Assembly (NCBI GenBank): GCA_051453625.1
Contig: JBOZIK010000001.1
Location: 153,031,399 to 153,095,398 of the forward strand
DNA from: Welwitschia mirabilis
Taxonomy: Eukaryota > Gnetophyta > Gnetopsida > Welwitschiales
DNA: 64,000 bases
Direction: 5' to 3'
Shown here: in pieces, positions 47,150 through 59,400 of the stretch
Numbering within the stretch: the first letter of the stretch is position 1
How the letters are laid out: the number at the start of each line of letters is the position of its first letter
Translations under genes and position numbers: made by a program
Notes under the pieces: model-generated
Told to the model about the DNA's origin: nothing
Database searches by the model: none
Seen by the model: only the letters and a program-made list of their open reading frames with translations

Positions 47150-48230
47150 CCTTCCATGCCTTGGACCCATGATGATTCAGATAGGTTAATTAGAAGTACC
47201 CTTAATAATATGGACCCTTCCTCTAAGCAGAGACAACAAAACCAATCCTAGGATAACACCCAAAGGGAATAAGATTCCATTTCTCAAGATAATACAAATA
47301 ACAATCCAAGAGGATAAGCCTCATGATCTTAGTAATAACAAAATTTAAACAATCCATTTAATTCTAGATTTTCCTTTAATGAACATTTATTAAACTAGAA
47401 TATAATAAATCAATTAACTTCCTATTACTTTGCCCAAGAGGCAGCCAAATGGCAAGCTATTATAGCTAATAATAACCAACTTAAGTAAACTTTTCATGAT
47501 TACCTTTAACTCTAATGTTTAGGAACACCTTCAAGTATAGTACAAACACCCAAAAACTAAAGGTTAAATTTTAAACCCTTTATCCTCTAACTTTTATGTT
47601 ACTATTTAGAATCTAAGGACTCATAATTACATCTTAAGGAATTCAAATGCATTTTATCAATTATCCCTCAATATCCAAATATATTTGATGCACTTAGGAT
47701 TATATTATTTTTATTTTTCTTAAATGAGAAGTAAAATCATAGCTCTACACTCTCAAGTCCTTATCCATTAGAACTTGGTTGACCTAAGCAAGGCCTTCAT
47801 ATTAAAATTTTTCCTTATCATAAAATAAATTCATTATAAAAACAAATAACTAACTATCAGAAAAAAGACCATGAAACATTTTTTCAAGCCATATAAATAT
47901 TCAAGAATGTATCACAAAAATTCTCCAACATGGATTTAAGCTAGGAAGGGAAATAAGTTTCTTTTATGATGAGTTGTTCATGAATAATAGGCAACTAGTT
48001 GAGATGATGGGTAGGGAAAATTTCCTTAACATGCTCCTAATGAAGCTTGGAATTATCTTGAATTAGGTACTAAGAGTTATAAAAATTAGAAGAATCCTAG
48101 AAAACCATCTAAATCTCATCATCTTATTAGATCCAGAAGTGTGTTTAAAGTTACTAAAAATTTTGTAGCTAATAATAAGATAAATGGATTATCACAAAGA
48201 GTAGAATCTTTAACTACCTTATTCTCACCT
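47150..48230 (+). pseudogene. Athila-type Gag relic
   Basis: The best block is at about 47,920-48,080: LQHGFKLGREISFFYDEL and then NNRQLVEMMG followed by ENFLNM. It corresponds to the HHGF-x-W-LVSFFYDGL..NRQ-VEMMCNG-FL region that typifies Athila Gag. The blocks lie in neighbouring frames because of small indels. An earlier GGACCCATGA at 47,164 may be near the start. This is the clearest lineage marker for the four related copies. Confidence 0.7.
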
Positions 48231-48829
48231 TCACCCTTAGTCATCAAGCCTAAATGCTTAATTTTCTACATAAATATCCATAAATAGCTAAGTTATCTCC
48301 ATTTCATTATTTTAAAATACTATAAATAAGCAAGTAAATGTAGTAAGGCATTAGTGGAAAAACCAAAAAAAAAATGATCCGATGTCTTTAGGTAGATAAA
48401 TCATCTTAACTTTTCTTAGAATCATGATAATTTAGTTAAATAATTAATAAATACATTTCCTTCATCATTCTTTTACCCATTTCCATATGATTACCAAAAG
48501 CCATATTCATACAACCCCCTTTGAGGAATTAGTAAGTAAATTCATGGAAATCCAAGTTCAAATCAATCCAAACCAAGAATTAATTATTAAAAATATTTTT
48601 CTTCATTAAATAAGCTCAAATAAATAATCTAATTCATTTTATAAATTCTTCAACAAGTCTAATGAACCTAAAAACCAAGATTCTCTCAACCTAAACATAA
48701 GATATTCAAGAAAATTTCTTATAAGTTCTCAACTAAATTTTAAAAGAGTTAGATTTATAGAATAAGTGATGATTCCATTAGAATAAAGAAAATCTATTCA
48801 CCTTTGAAAGCAACAGTTGCTCTCAATAT

Positions 48830-48960
48830 GAGGTAGGACCTCTCCTTGACCTCTTCATTGAGCTAAAAGCCAAGGGTTGAGGGGGCGCTACAACCACTGC
48901 TTTGCGGTGGTCATTAATCCCGCTTTCGCATCTCTACAGCACTATATATGAATGATGGCA
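48830..48960. other. GC-rich island with hairpin
   Basis: A short stretch with GGGGGCGCTACAACC, TGCGGTGG, CCCGCTTTCGCA and several intact CpGs inside an otherwise deaminated element. ACCACTGC-TTT-GCGGTGGT at 48,893-48,911 is a complete 8-bp stem (one GU) with a 3-base loop. It interrupts the region between Gag and protease relics. It could be the end of a DNA transposon with structured subterminal repeats (some CACTA-type ends have GCGG-rich repeats) or another recent insertion. Its borders were not found. Confidence 0.55.
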
Positions 48961-49189
48961 TGCCAAGGTCAGGCATATGTACTATGTCAATATGGTATGG
49001 TAGTGAAATAGAGATTAACCAAGGTATAATTGAGAGTTAATCTAAATATAACAAAAAGAAGAATGTTAAAGACACAACTTCTTATAAAGAACCTTTACCA
49101 TTCTCCCAAGATTTGAATAAAGAAAAAGACTTAAAAAACCTTTATTCACATATAAAGAGCCTTTACATTTTTTCCAACATATTAGAAAA

Positions 49190-49800
49190 TAGAATATTAA
49201 GAAACAATAATTAGAGGCCCTAGAAATTTTTAAGAAATTTAATTAATATGCCTATTTTAGAAGCATCTGGAAAGGTTCCCTCTTATGCAAGGTTTCTTAA
49301 GGATATGTACATGATAAAGAGACATACGAATGTAAAGAATAAAGCCTTTCTAGCCCAATAGACTAGGAAATCATCCAAAATTAATTTCTTTCTAAGTATA
49401 AGGTCTAGGTTATCCAATACTAGTTATTACAATTAGAGATAAGAACATTAAGCAAGGTTTTCTAGATCTAGGAGAAAGTATCAACATTATCCCATTATGT
49501 ATATAAGAAACTTTGCTTAAATGATCTTGAATGTAATAAAATATAATTATAGTTAGACAATAATTATATAAAGTCATCATTAAGAATAGTTAAAGATGTG
49601 ATAGTCTAAGTAGATAGCTACTATTTTCTAATAAGGCTTTATCATTTTAGAAATGAATACAACAAAACTCAATTTAGTCCTAATGATTTTATGAGGACCC
49701 TTCCTTATGACATCCAATGCTCTTATTAATTGCAAGAATGGTTAAATAAAAATATCATTTAATAACATGACTTTAAACTTGAATATTTTCAACATGATGA
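49190..49800 (+). pseudogene. Athila-type aspartic protease relic
   Basis: LEIFKKFN-like and PS-YAKF-like words near 49,215-49,300 (the LE-F-K-L-N...LEA-x-x-x-PSYAKF leader) are followed by the stretch around 49,450-49,500 matching the ALLDLGASVN-LPYSVY active-site region in shifted frames. Near 49,690-49,745 are words for GRPFLATANALINCRNG, here GPFLMTSNALINCKN. The stops at Trp, Gln and Arg positions fit deamination. Confidence 0.65.
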
Positions 49801-50369
49801 AATTTTTAAGCGATCCTAAAGTTAGGTTAACAAAATTTGTGAATGTTCTCCTCATGAGCCAAATATTTTCCATTCTAAGCCATTACTTAAAGATCACTTC
49901 TCTAACTCCAAACTTATAGTTACATTGCTTTTGATTCTTTTACAATAAGTCATCCTATAATAGATTAATTTTTGCCTAATGATGATTTCCTCATGAATAG
50001 CTTATAGCATTATCACTCATTTTACTACCCTTTTAAAACTTTTCATACACTAAATCCATTTTAAAACCATCTCATTAAGCCCAAAAGCCATCCATCTTAG
50101 CCATTTACTTATGAATTTCTAAGAGTAATAGACCCAGATTAATGGCTCTTAAATAAAAAAACGATAATAAAGAAACCTCATTTTTACTTAAGTAATAGTT
50201 TTAACTAATTTCAATTAGGGGTTTTTAAGGAAGAGCTATGATTATTTTTAGTGTGATTATCAAAAGAACATTTGATTAGGATCTCTAATTTTGGTAATTC
50301 ATGGCTAAAAAAGGTGGGATCTATCATTGTATATGTTCTTATGTCTAAAAGCTTTTGATGGGGACAAGA

Positions 50370-50690
50370 TTTGTCTTGATTAGGCTAATAAGCCAATGAC
50401 ACTCTAATGTACATTAAAAATAAATATGAGAAGATGAATAAAATAAAAATAACATATCTCTTATTCAAAGAGACATATCATAAATTACTTAATTAGGTTT
50501 AGTTAACTACATTAGGGCTATGTACGCTCACTGATAATGTAACTCTAATGATTTAATTACAACATAATCAACTACATTAAGGCTATAAACACTTATTGGT
50601 AATGCAGTACTAATTTCTTCATGAAATAACATGCTTAATTCTGTTAGAACAAGATGTTATAACATTGGATTTCTAATGTGATTCTAAGGC
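50370..50690 (+). repeat. Athila 3' cassette with two 65-bp units
   Basis: Units at 50,505 (AACTACATTAGGG) and 50,570 (AACTACATTAAGG). Upstream, GACAAGATTTGTCTTGATTAGGCTAA matches 3,690 inverted. Confidence 0.8.
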
Positions 50691-51188
50691 TTAAAACTAA
50701 GAATGTATATGCTGGTAGAAAAGGAAAGTAAAGGAAAGAAAAATGTGGGAATTAGAGGTTTTCTATGACCTTTTATTTTTTATACTTGAAAATCATTATG
50801 AATTCTTGAATTTTATAGGTTACTTGATCGATACTATGCTTAGTTAATATTGAGATCCATTGAAAAATAAAAAAAATATAATAAAGACCATTAACTTAGG
50901 TAAGTTTTCTTATTCATTCTTTAGTTTTTGGTTAAGTCCTTTAACAAATTTTTACTTCCATATTTATCACACATTCCACTTCATCCTTATTTCATGAGAA
51001 ATAAATCATAAGGCATTAACCAATTTTATGGATTAATTTTACACTTAGTAGTTGATAAAATAATTATTTTACATTAGATTTTCCTTTTCATAGCTTAGTA
51101 CATCATTTTTTATCATTTTAACTAAAAGGACTTATTTATATTTTTTTAAGGTTATTTCTCAAATTCTATAAAGAATTTCTATCATACA

Positions 51189-51206
51189 AACTTGAAGGAC
51201 AAATTT
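51189..51206 (+). other. Athila-family inverted-repeat motif (decayed)
   Basis: AACTTGAAGGACAAATTTT followed by TTTTTTTTAGGGGATATGA, the plus-strand counterpart of 170-187 and 60,916-60,933. Confidence 0.55.
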
Positions 51207-51420
51207 TAGTTTTTTTTAGGGGATATGACATCTAGTTTTTACATCATTTTTTACTAATTTTTTAATTTGGATGCCTTAATTAAGAAAATTAGTCATAAAA
51301 GTTTTCAAAGTTATATCATTTTCACACTTGAGAATTTTAACTTAGATAACTTTTTCATGATTAAGCATTTCATTATAAACTTTTTACTAAGGATTTAACC
51401 AAAGTTTAGTTAGGAGGCTA

Positions 51421-52780
51421 TGTTAACATGTAAAAATTAACATTCTGATTAAGTTAAATAACTAATTTATCTTAATGAAAAACATTGATATAATCAATTT
51501 TATAATAAAAACATGTCTTTTATTAATTTTCCATAATAATTATGGATTTATCATTTGCCCTTGATATTTTTAGGTTATTTATGCTAACTTGAAGAATATG
51601 CTTAAAGATTATGATGATTCATGCTAAAAATCCAGTTCCATCATTTTATATTGCCCAGCACCACCGATCCTTCTACATAAGACATTATAAATCTTATAGT
51701 CTTGACTTATTATAAGAAATTGGTCGAAATCTAGTTATGGGCTTGATCAAATTCCACATCATAAAAAACTTGCGTTCTTAATGACACATGGCAATGATGA
51801 TAGTGATATGCAGAAGTGATATGTTGTATTACTAAGTAGGATGATGGTAAAAACCCATAGTAATGATAGTATTTGCTAGAAGAAGTAGCCTCCAGAGGCC
51901 ACGTGTTGACCTCATCAGAATGATTTATACCTAATGGAAAAGATGATAAATGTCTTACCTAATGCCATCATTATGTAGCTACTCATCTAATGCTAAAAGC
52001 AAAAGGCTTATAGCCACTCCCTACCTCTTGTCCTTATCTATGAAAGAGCCTTGAGTTCCTCATTATAACATTCTTTATTTTGGAAAAGATAGAACTTTGG
52101 ACCATTAAGTTATAATGGCCTTCTAATTACTTGTTTGGGAAGTAAGATTTCCTTCAAGGATTGCTTGAGGAGTTCTTTTAGCCTTTTTCCATATCTGTTA
52201 TAATGTGCTTTTTTCTGATTTAATATTAAAGACTTACTTTCTTTTTATTTTTAATCACAATTCATTTTGTATTAAATTATTAAGTAATAATGTAATAATT
52301 AAGTTTTATTTTCTCAATTAAATGAGTTTGATTAGTTAACTAATTTAATTCTTAGTAATTTCATGGATTTTATGTATGATAAGTTTATACTTCTCATTTT
52401 TATTACTAGGTTATGAAGGATTAGTAACATTCGAATTCATAAATACTTATATGATGAATTATATTATGTCACCATAACCTAAGACATCATACTTGATATT
52501 CTAAAGTTTATTTCAGGATAATGCAAGCACATGGTTGAGTGAGGAATCACAAAAGGATGAGCTAGTAAAAACTTGTAGCTTGCTTACTTTTCACTTTTTA
52601 GAATGAGTTCTAAAACCAAATTATAAACTCTCTATTTTTATATTTCTCTTTATTATAATTTTTATTTAAGCAAGAGTTTGTGTAAACTTCCAAAATCCTA
52701 CCCTCGTTATCCCTATGGAAAGCATAATACTAAGCATTAACTTAGGTAAGCCTAGTTCATTATATGAAACATTTACTAAT
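51421..52780 (+). repeat. 3' LTR, third Athila-like copy
   Basis: Starts TGTTAACATG after the purine-containing TTAGTTAGGAGGCTA. The promoter region is at 52,038-52,048, where the TATA box now reads CTATGAAAGAG. Its end is estimated from resemblance to the LTR end of the second copy (CCCTATGGAAAG near 52,710). Confidence 0.75.
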
Positions 52781-53899
52781 CAAATAGTTTATTCCACTTT
52801 TAGAGATGCATCATGTATTTCCTTTGATAATAAGTTCTTATAATGTTTCTAGGACCTTATTAGATAATATTCTAATGATTTTTTCTCTTTTTATTCTTCT
52901 TCTTTCAAGGAGATTGGATAGAACCTTACTTCATTGTTTTTATTAGCAGTATTTTATGCTTGATATCTAGGATAATATTTCATAAATATAATTTAACTTT
53001 CTTGTAGATTATAGAATGTCTTAATAATATTGTAATGGTAATTTTATTTAAACTAATTAATTTGGTATCATTCAATAAATTTTATTATCTTAATGCTCTT
53101 ATAATTTCTTCTTTAGTGTATAGGACTTAATATGATACATATCTTATGATTATACTGGTTGATGTTTTCTTATTTTCAAGGATAGTATTAATATAGTAAG
53201 AGTTGGCACTAAAATCATAATATTATCTATTTAATATTCAGCTTTAAGTACTATCTTACATCCCATGAAGTTGCATCATAGGGATGCCATGTTCATGCTA
53301 AATTTTTTAGCTTAGAAATTCAATCAAACTATTGTGATTAGTAAAACTAATTAATATAGCTTATTTATAATTGCTAATTCTTCCAATGCCAAATATAAAA
53401 TATAAAATTATTTTTAAAAAATATTTAATAGATAATAAATTTAATTCCTCTACTATAAAGGAAATAACCACAAATTGAAGTTTATAACATCATTTACCCA
53501 TATCCAAATGGTACTTTTTGTTGGTATACCTTTAAAAACGTTTTTGTGATGGATATTAAAACATTTGAATCTTCTAATTCTATCATAAATGATTCCTTAT
53601 TTAGGCCTTCAAATATTTTCAAAATGCTTGAGTTAAATATATCTTCTTTCTATGTAGCTTCTATTATATAGGGCTCAGATCTTATTTCTATCCTATAGGT
53701 TTTAATAACCATTTAAGTATTTCTTAAAATTCTTGATTAACCATCATATTTATAGAATATAAGTTTAATTCTATTATTGAAACATTTAGTAGCACATTGT
53801 CTTTCCTAGAATCTTTTCTATTATGAAATTATATTATCACAAAATATATTACTATAAAATATAATGTTGTAACATTGGATTATAAATAATTCTCAGTTA

Positions 53900-54900
53900 T
53901 AATAAGGTTTCCAAAATTTTTACGATTTAATCTAAGGATGAAAGTTTGATCAATTAACATTTCATGAAATTTTTTAATCTTCTAATTATTATGAGAGCTT
54001 CTTTTTCTGTTATCCATGTTTTTATTCATCATTTTTGAAAATTACTAATGTATAAGCATAAACTTCTTCTATATTACATTTTCTTCTAAATAGTACTACA
54101 ACCCATAATGTGTCATTAAAATAAATAAACCTTCAAATGGAGGTTCAAGAGGCATTAGATTTTAACATTCTTTCTCTGATTTTCTTAATTATAAAGAGGC
54201 TACTTCTATTAATTTTATTGGTTAGCTAACCATTACCTTTCTAATTTCTTGTGTTTTCTTAGATACTTTAGGGATATAATTATGTACATAGTTTATACAA
54301 TCCTAGAATCTTTGACATTTTTATTTATTTAGAACCTTATCCTAAAATAATTGGATTTTCTACACAACATGGTATTGTATGTAAATTTTTTCATATTTAA
54401 GTTGGATTTCTAAACATTGTATGACCTTTTAGTATATTTGAAATTTCTTTTCATTATTTGATAATGATATGCTATATTGGTTATAAATTTCTCTAAGCTT
54501 CTTAGGCGGTCCAAATTCTCTTATGTTGTATCTTAGAAAAATTAAAAATTCATCAATATAATTAGTAATAAAATTATTTTATTATTTAAAAATTTTATGT
54601 ATGCATCATTAAAACAGATATGGAGCATTATTTAGGTCTAATGACATAATAAGTCATCCACAAAGTTGTTAAGCTATAATAAAAGTAGTTTTGTGTTTAT
54701 TCTCTTTTAGAAATCTCTATCTAATGATAAACACATTTTCAATAAAAAATTGAGAAGAATTAGCTTTGACTACTTCTTGAATTGGTTTCTCCTTATTTAA
54801 CAGAGGTAATTTCATTTCTACTTTTATTTTGTTAAGAGGTATATTAGCAATTTAATGATGAAGAACTTATTAAGTCTTTATTTAGAAATTCTTTAACTTG
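53900..54900 (-). pseudogene. Caulimovirid-type RT and RNase H relic
   Basis: The RT NAP box lies near 54,625. The active-site block at about 54,565-54,545 reads YIDE, so the second Asp of YIDD is lost. Beyond the thumb, NYVHNYIPKV (about 54,289-54,260) matches the NYxRNYIP signature typical of Caulimoviridae and differs from the NYYRRFI form of Ty3/gypsy. An RNase H-like block with a K-E-A start and an Ile/Leu-rich helix is at about 54,010-53,935. Many stops and shifts occur, so no functional product is encoded. Confidence 0.6.
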
Positions 54901-55454
54901 ATTCTTTTTTTATTCCAATCCTATTTATCTAGTTTAATAGATATATTTTATATAGATATGTTGTGAATAGTAGGTATATAATCCACTAGTATAGATTTAT
55001 TCCAAAATTGAAGTAGTTGTTTACAATAACATGATTTTAGTATCTCTATTATTTATTATATTCATGAAAGTTATAGTAATTTAATTTCCTCCTTTGTATT
55101 TTCTTGATAATTGTTTACTTTTTCTTTGCAATTAACACTATAGTTCTTTCTTTATTATATACTTCAAAGTTGGATGTTTTCACTATTGATTATCTAGATG
55201 GTTTTAAACACTATATAAAATTTGTAAAAATCTTATGTGCAATAAACCTTATTTAAAGTTAGAGGTTGGATTTATATGGTCTAATTCTTTTGAGCTTCCT
55301 TTTGTTAATGTTTCATTAAAATTTTTATTATTATTTATTAATAGTTCCATATTAAAAATGGTTTTCGTATTGATCAATAATTTTAGTCTTTTTAATCAAT
55401 TCTAATTGAAATATTTTTTTTTTCATGATTCAAAAAAGTATCATTTATTTTAAA

Positions 55455-55652
55455 TTAATTTTGAGCTATTAATTCTAAATCCTCAAAGATAACTTTCATC
55501 CTTCTTAGTGTTTTAGCTTTATATCCATTAGCATTATGACCCTTTTTCTTACATGAATAATAATAAACTTCTTTTTTCTTGCTTCCAATTGGAGTTATTA
55601 TTTTTCTATAATATTCATATGATTTTAATTTTATTACCTTATTTATTTTCAC
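55455..55652 (-). pseudogene. Zinc-knuckle segment of the caulimovirid relic
   Basis: A 65-codon open piece whose middle reads YYSCKKKGHNANGYKAK, a CCHC knuckle in which the first and last Cys have become Tyr (TGT to TAT). Lysine-rich flanks are typical for the end of a coat protein or Gag. Position upstream of RT fits the coat-protein C-terminus of caulimovirids. Confidence 0.55.
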
Positions 55653-55699
55653 TTTTTTTTTAATAGGTCAATCATATGTTTCTCCTTTGTTAATATATT

Positions 55700-57300
55700 T
55701 TTAAATAGGATTTTCAATTCTTGGTATAACTTGAATCACATTCACATTTAAAGAGATTTTTTTATTTATATTCTAACATAATGGATGATATCAGTAAGGT
55801 ACATTTAGATAGAAGACTTATTCACCTTTGTTAGTATTTCTATTACAAAGTCTCTTAATGTTTTTACTAAAGATCTTAGTAAAATGTTATTGCCATGGGA
55901 TTTTTATGAAGATTTATTCTATAAACATCCTCTCCATTTTCTATAGCATATTTTTCAAACTATTCTAAATCACATAGTTTTTTAACCAATGATAAATGAT
56001 CTACATTTTGTAGTATTATTAATCTATACACTAAGAATTTTCTTACTATTTCTAGATAAAACGAGTAAATTCCTTCTAGAAAAATTACATCTTTTTCTTC
56101 TTGAGAAGCATAGTTTTATAATATTTAGTCTTCCCTATCATTCATTGTTTTGCAACTGAAAAATATTCTTTGTTGAATAGAGATACAAGGATTAATTTAT
56201 AGAATTTAATGAAAACATAATTCTAATACTTTCTTAATTTCTTTAACATGCCTACTATGGATATATAAAATTTGAAAATTTCATATGCTTATGTAGAAAA
56301 AAAAAAAAACAAATTCTCGATAGTGGATGACTACTAGGGGTTCTTTATTTTTTGATTTTTTTCATCATTACATTATATTCGTAACTGTATTTTTCTATTT
56401 ACAGGATTATTGATGTGGTGAATTTAGTTTTCTTTCTTTTTAATTTTCTCTTTTTTTTCTTCTTGTTTTACTTACAATTTTTCTTTGAGATTTATTAAAA
56501 TGATATAATATAACTTTGATTACTTTAATTTTATTTTTTTCTTTTCTTTTCTGATATGTTTAAGTTTATTATTATAATATTTCATTTAATGCATTATATT
56601 ATTTAGCTAATTTTGTATTTTATCAATCTCTTTTCTATAGTATGAGGTCTAATTTTTCAAATAATTTAACTATTAGATTTCATCATTTTGATCCCACTTA
56701 TATCTCATAGCAGTTTTTAATAAACAAATCAAACCTATTCTTGGACTTGGATTTTTTAAATTTAATTATGTAGTATAAAAACTAGATTTTAGAGGTCATT
56801 TTCTTATTTGATAAAACACTTATTATTTAGGACATTTTTGATTAACTCGTATTTTTTCTTCCTAATAATGAAGATTTGATAGACAACACTATAAACATAT
56901 GGTCTGGTTTTACATCTTTATTTGGGATTTCTTTTCTTTTTAATATGCACATTAATTATTGTATCTTCTACTATACATGCAACTCTGTTATTATTTTTAC
57001 AGTATAGATAGTTCTACTACTACCCTTTTTTTATATATTTATTATCCATGGTTATAATGAAAATGTCTTTTTTATTCTTCTCTTTTTAAGAAATTTTGAT
57101 TATCTATATATTATCGAATGCATGAATATTATATATGATAATCTTCCAAATTTATATTTTTAACTAATTCTAATACATGCTAACTCCCTACTAGATAATA
57201 CACTCCATGTGATCATCTAGCATTTAGAAATATGACGAGCATGAATACTACGATATACTGATCTTACCAACAAATTTACACATTTTATTGTAATACAAAC
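55700..57300 (-). pseudogene. Upstream part of the caulimovirid relic, identity uncertain
   Basis: By position this should hold coat and movement protein regions. Frames are too broken to recognise motifs with confidence. It could be partly unrelated DNA. Confidence 0.25.
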
Positions 57301-59400
57301 CATTAAACTATTTAGTATATGTTCATCTGGAGGAGCTACTGAAAAACTAGGTTTAAAAGAATAAAGACCATTCTTATTTGATATGCCTTTGATATAGTAA
57401 ATTATTAAATTTTTCCTTTATATGGGTCTCACATCAAGTAATGTAATAAAGTATTTATAACTTATGCCATAGTTAAGTTTTAAATGAATAAATAAATCTA
57501 TTTATCCTATAGGAACTAAGTAAAAACCGTTAATTATCCATCTCTTAATAATTGATGCACTAAATGATTGTAAGCATATTTTTCTTATGCATTTTCCTTT
57601 AACATTAATCATAACTTTTTCTTAACTCTTATTACTTCTACTCAATCTATTTAATCTTTGGTTCTATTATAATATATAACTTTAGAAAACAAGCATGAGT
57701 AAATGAATTAAAAAATAATAATTTCCAAGAAGTTAAGAAAATAGTTCTTTATCAAATAAATGAATTAATATTATATTTATAAAATTTATAAATAAATAAA
57801 TCACTTTGATTAATGTTAAAGAAAAAGAAGAAGATGATTTATTAGTGCTTCAGAGATTAAATCATGAATGTATAGAGGTTGCTTAATTATTTAATCAAAA
57901 TTCAACTATGATATAAGTGCCAAATACTTGATTACATTGCTTTATGTAAGACTCCTATAACGAGAAAATTTAATACTTTACAAATTCAAAGGGAGGCTAG
58001 ATAAGGATGGTACATTCTATTCAAGTGAATTATCAATTAGCTCCATAGTATAAGCATATCATAAATAGTTTAAAGGATTACATTAAAATAAAATGTGTAG
58101 ATTTCTATTAAGGTAAGTATAATGTATTATAAGCCATTGTAAACACTATATTTTTAAATACTAGACTCTCATATGATGTGCAATATCTAGTATAGAGATA
58201 AAATGTTTTAGAGCTAGGTGAAAATGTTAATTTAGAACATTACTACATGGGGTATCTATGCATTTAATGATATATAGATAATTAAAAATCTTAGAAAATG
58301 TAAAAATCAAAAAATATATTTTTATTATGGCCAAAAAAATAAATAATAAAAAATTACTAGAAAAATATTTATAGTACTAAGAGAAGAGCATACTATACGT
58401 ACTTTAGAAGATAATATAATTAATGTGCATATTAAAAAGAAAAGAAATCCTAAACTAGAATTATGAAATCAAGACATATTTTCATGGTGTTATCTATTAA
58501 AAATTTATCATGGTAAGAAAAAGAGATGAGTTGAGTACATAAGTTCCTTTCTACTTACTTGATACTCTTTGGAAGACAATGTTACTTCATATAGAACATT
58601 TGATCTATGAAGGCTCATTAACACATTGTGTGTAGATAGCATATGCATCCTCGATTAACTCCATAGGCTTATTTTCGAGTAACACATATCCCATCTTATC
58701 ACCATCCATATAGGCCTGCTATAAGGGAGGGATACATATATGGAGCTAACTTGACTATGAGGGAGTAACATGTAATACCATTTATATAGATTGGAAAGGT
58801 CCAAGTTTAAGAGTAGATTTAAGTCATTTTTAGTACATTTTATAGAATCTAATAAGGACTAAAGAATGAAATCAAATAGTTAAATTATTAGATAAATTAG
58901 ATATTGAACTATAAGCAAAACATTACTAAAATAAAAAATAAACTAAATATTATTATATAAAGATTGAAGAAATAAAAAATAAAAATAAGAAAAGAAAAAT
59001 AAAGCAAACTTGCATCAGATCATTTCATAGATCTTAAAGGAAACTTAAAAGTTAAAAAAGAAGAATGCAAAGAGAAGGGTAATGGTTAGAGTTAAATGAA
59101 AAATAACATATAATAGTAATCCACTATCTATAAAGGTTTTTCCTCGTACGAATAAAAAATATTCTAATATTAAATATTGATGATAGTACTATAAAAAAAT
59201 TAAGTATTAAAAGCATGATGCCATGAACTTTTTATAGCTCAATGCTTAAACTACTATTTTTAAAAAATATATTTTATCAGTTACAAGAGGATGAATGATA
59301 GAATAAATTAAATATTAATGGAATTATACTTCTCAAGAAGCAAAAGACCATATTTTTCTAGTAGGAATTGATTCCTTCTATCAAGTAATAGAACAAAATG
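57300..59400. other. AT-rich DNA, nothing firmly recognised
   Basis: No protein-like frame. A small stretch at about 58,620-58,760 keeps a few CpGs (CCTCGATT, TTCGAG) and is a little less AT-rich, of unknown origin. Confidence 0.4.

Larger units (their letters stand above)
45730..52780 (+). mobile_element. Athila-like LTR element, third copy, gag and protease only
   Basis: LTRs at about 45,730-46,960 (its 3' end and PBS appear deleted) and 51,421-52,780 match along their length. Between them lie a Gag relic (47,150-48,230), a short GC-rich insertion, a protease relic (49,190-49,800), the 65-bp cassette (50,370-50,690) and the inverted-repeat motif (51,189). Only about 0.5 kb separates the protease end from the cassette, so RT, RNase H and integrase (about 2.5 kb) are missing. 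Families made of LTR copies with Gag but no polymerase are known in plants (TR-GAG type). Confidence 0.8.
53300..57300 (-). mobile_element. Endogenous caulimovirid (plant pararetrovirus) relic
   Basis: A minus-strand polyprotein relic, in caulimovirid order: upstream sequence of uncertain identity (about 57,300-55,700), a zinc-knuckle segment (55,652-55,455), then RT (about 54,900-54,250) and RNase H (about 54,200-53,900). No integrase relic, LTR or target duplication is seen. Endogenous caulimovirids are known in all major seed plant groups, including gymnosperms. The copy is inactive: stops and shifts throughout, changed zinc-knuckle Cys residues and a changed polymerase motif. Confidence 0.6.
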
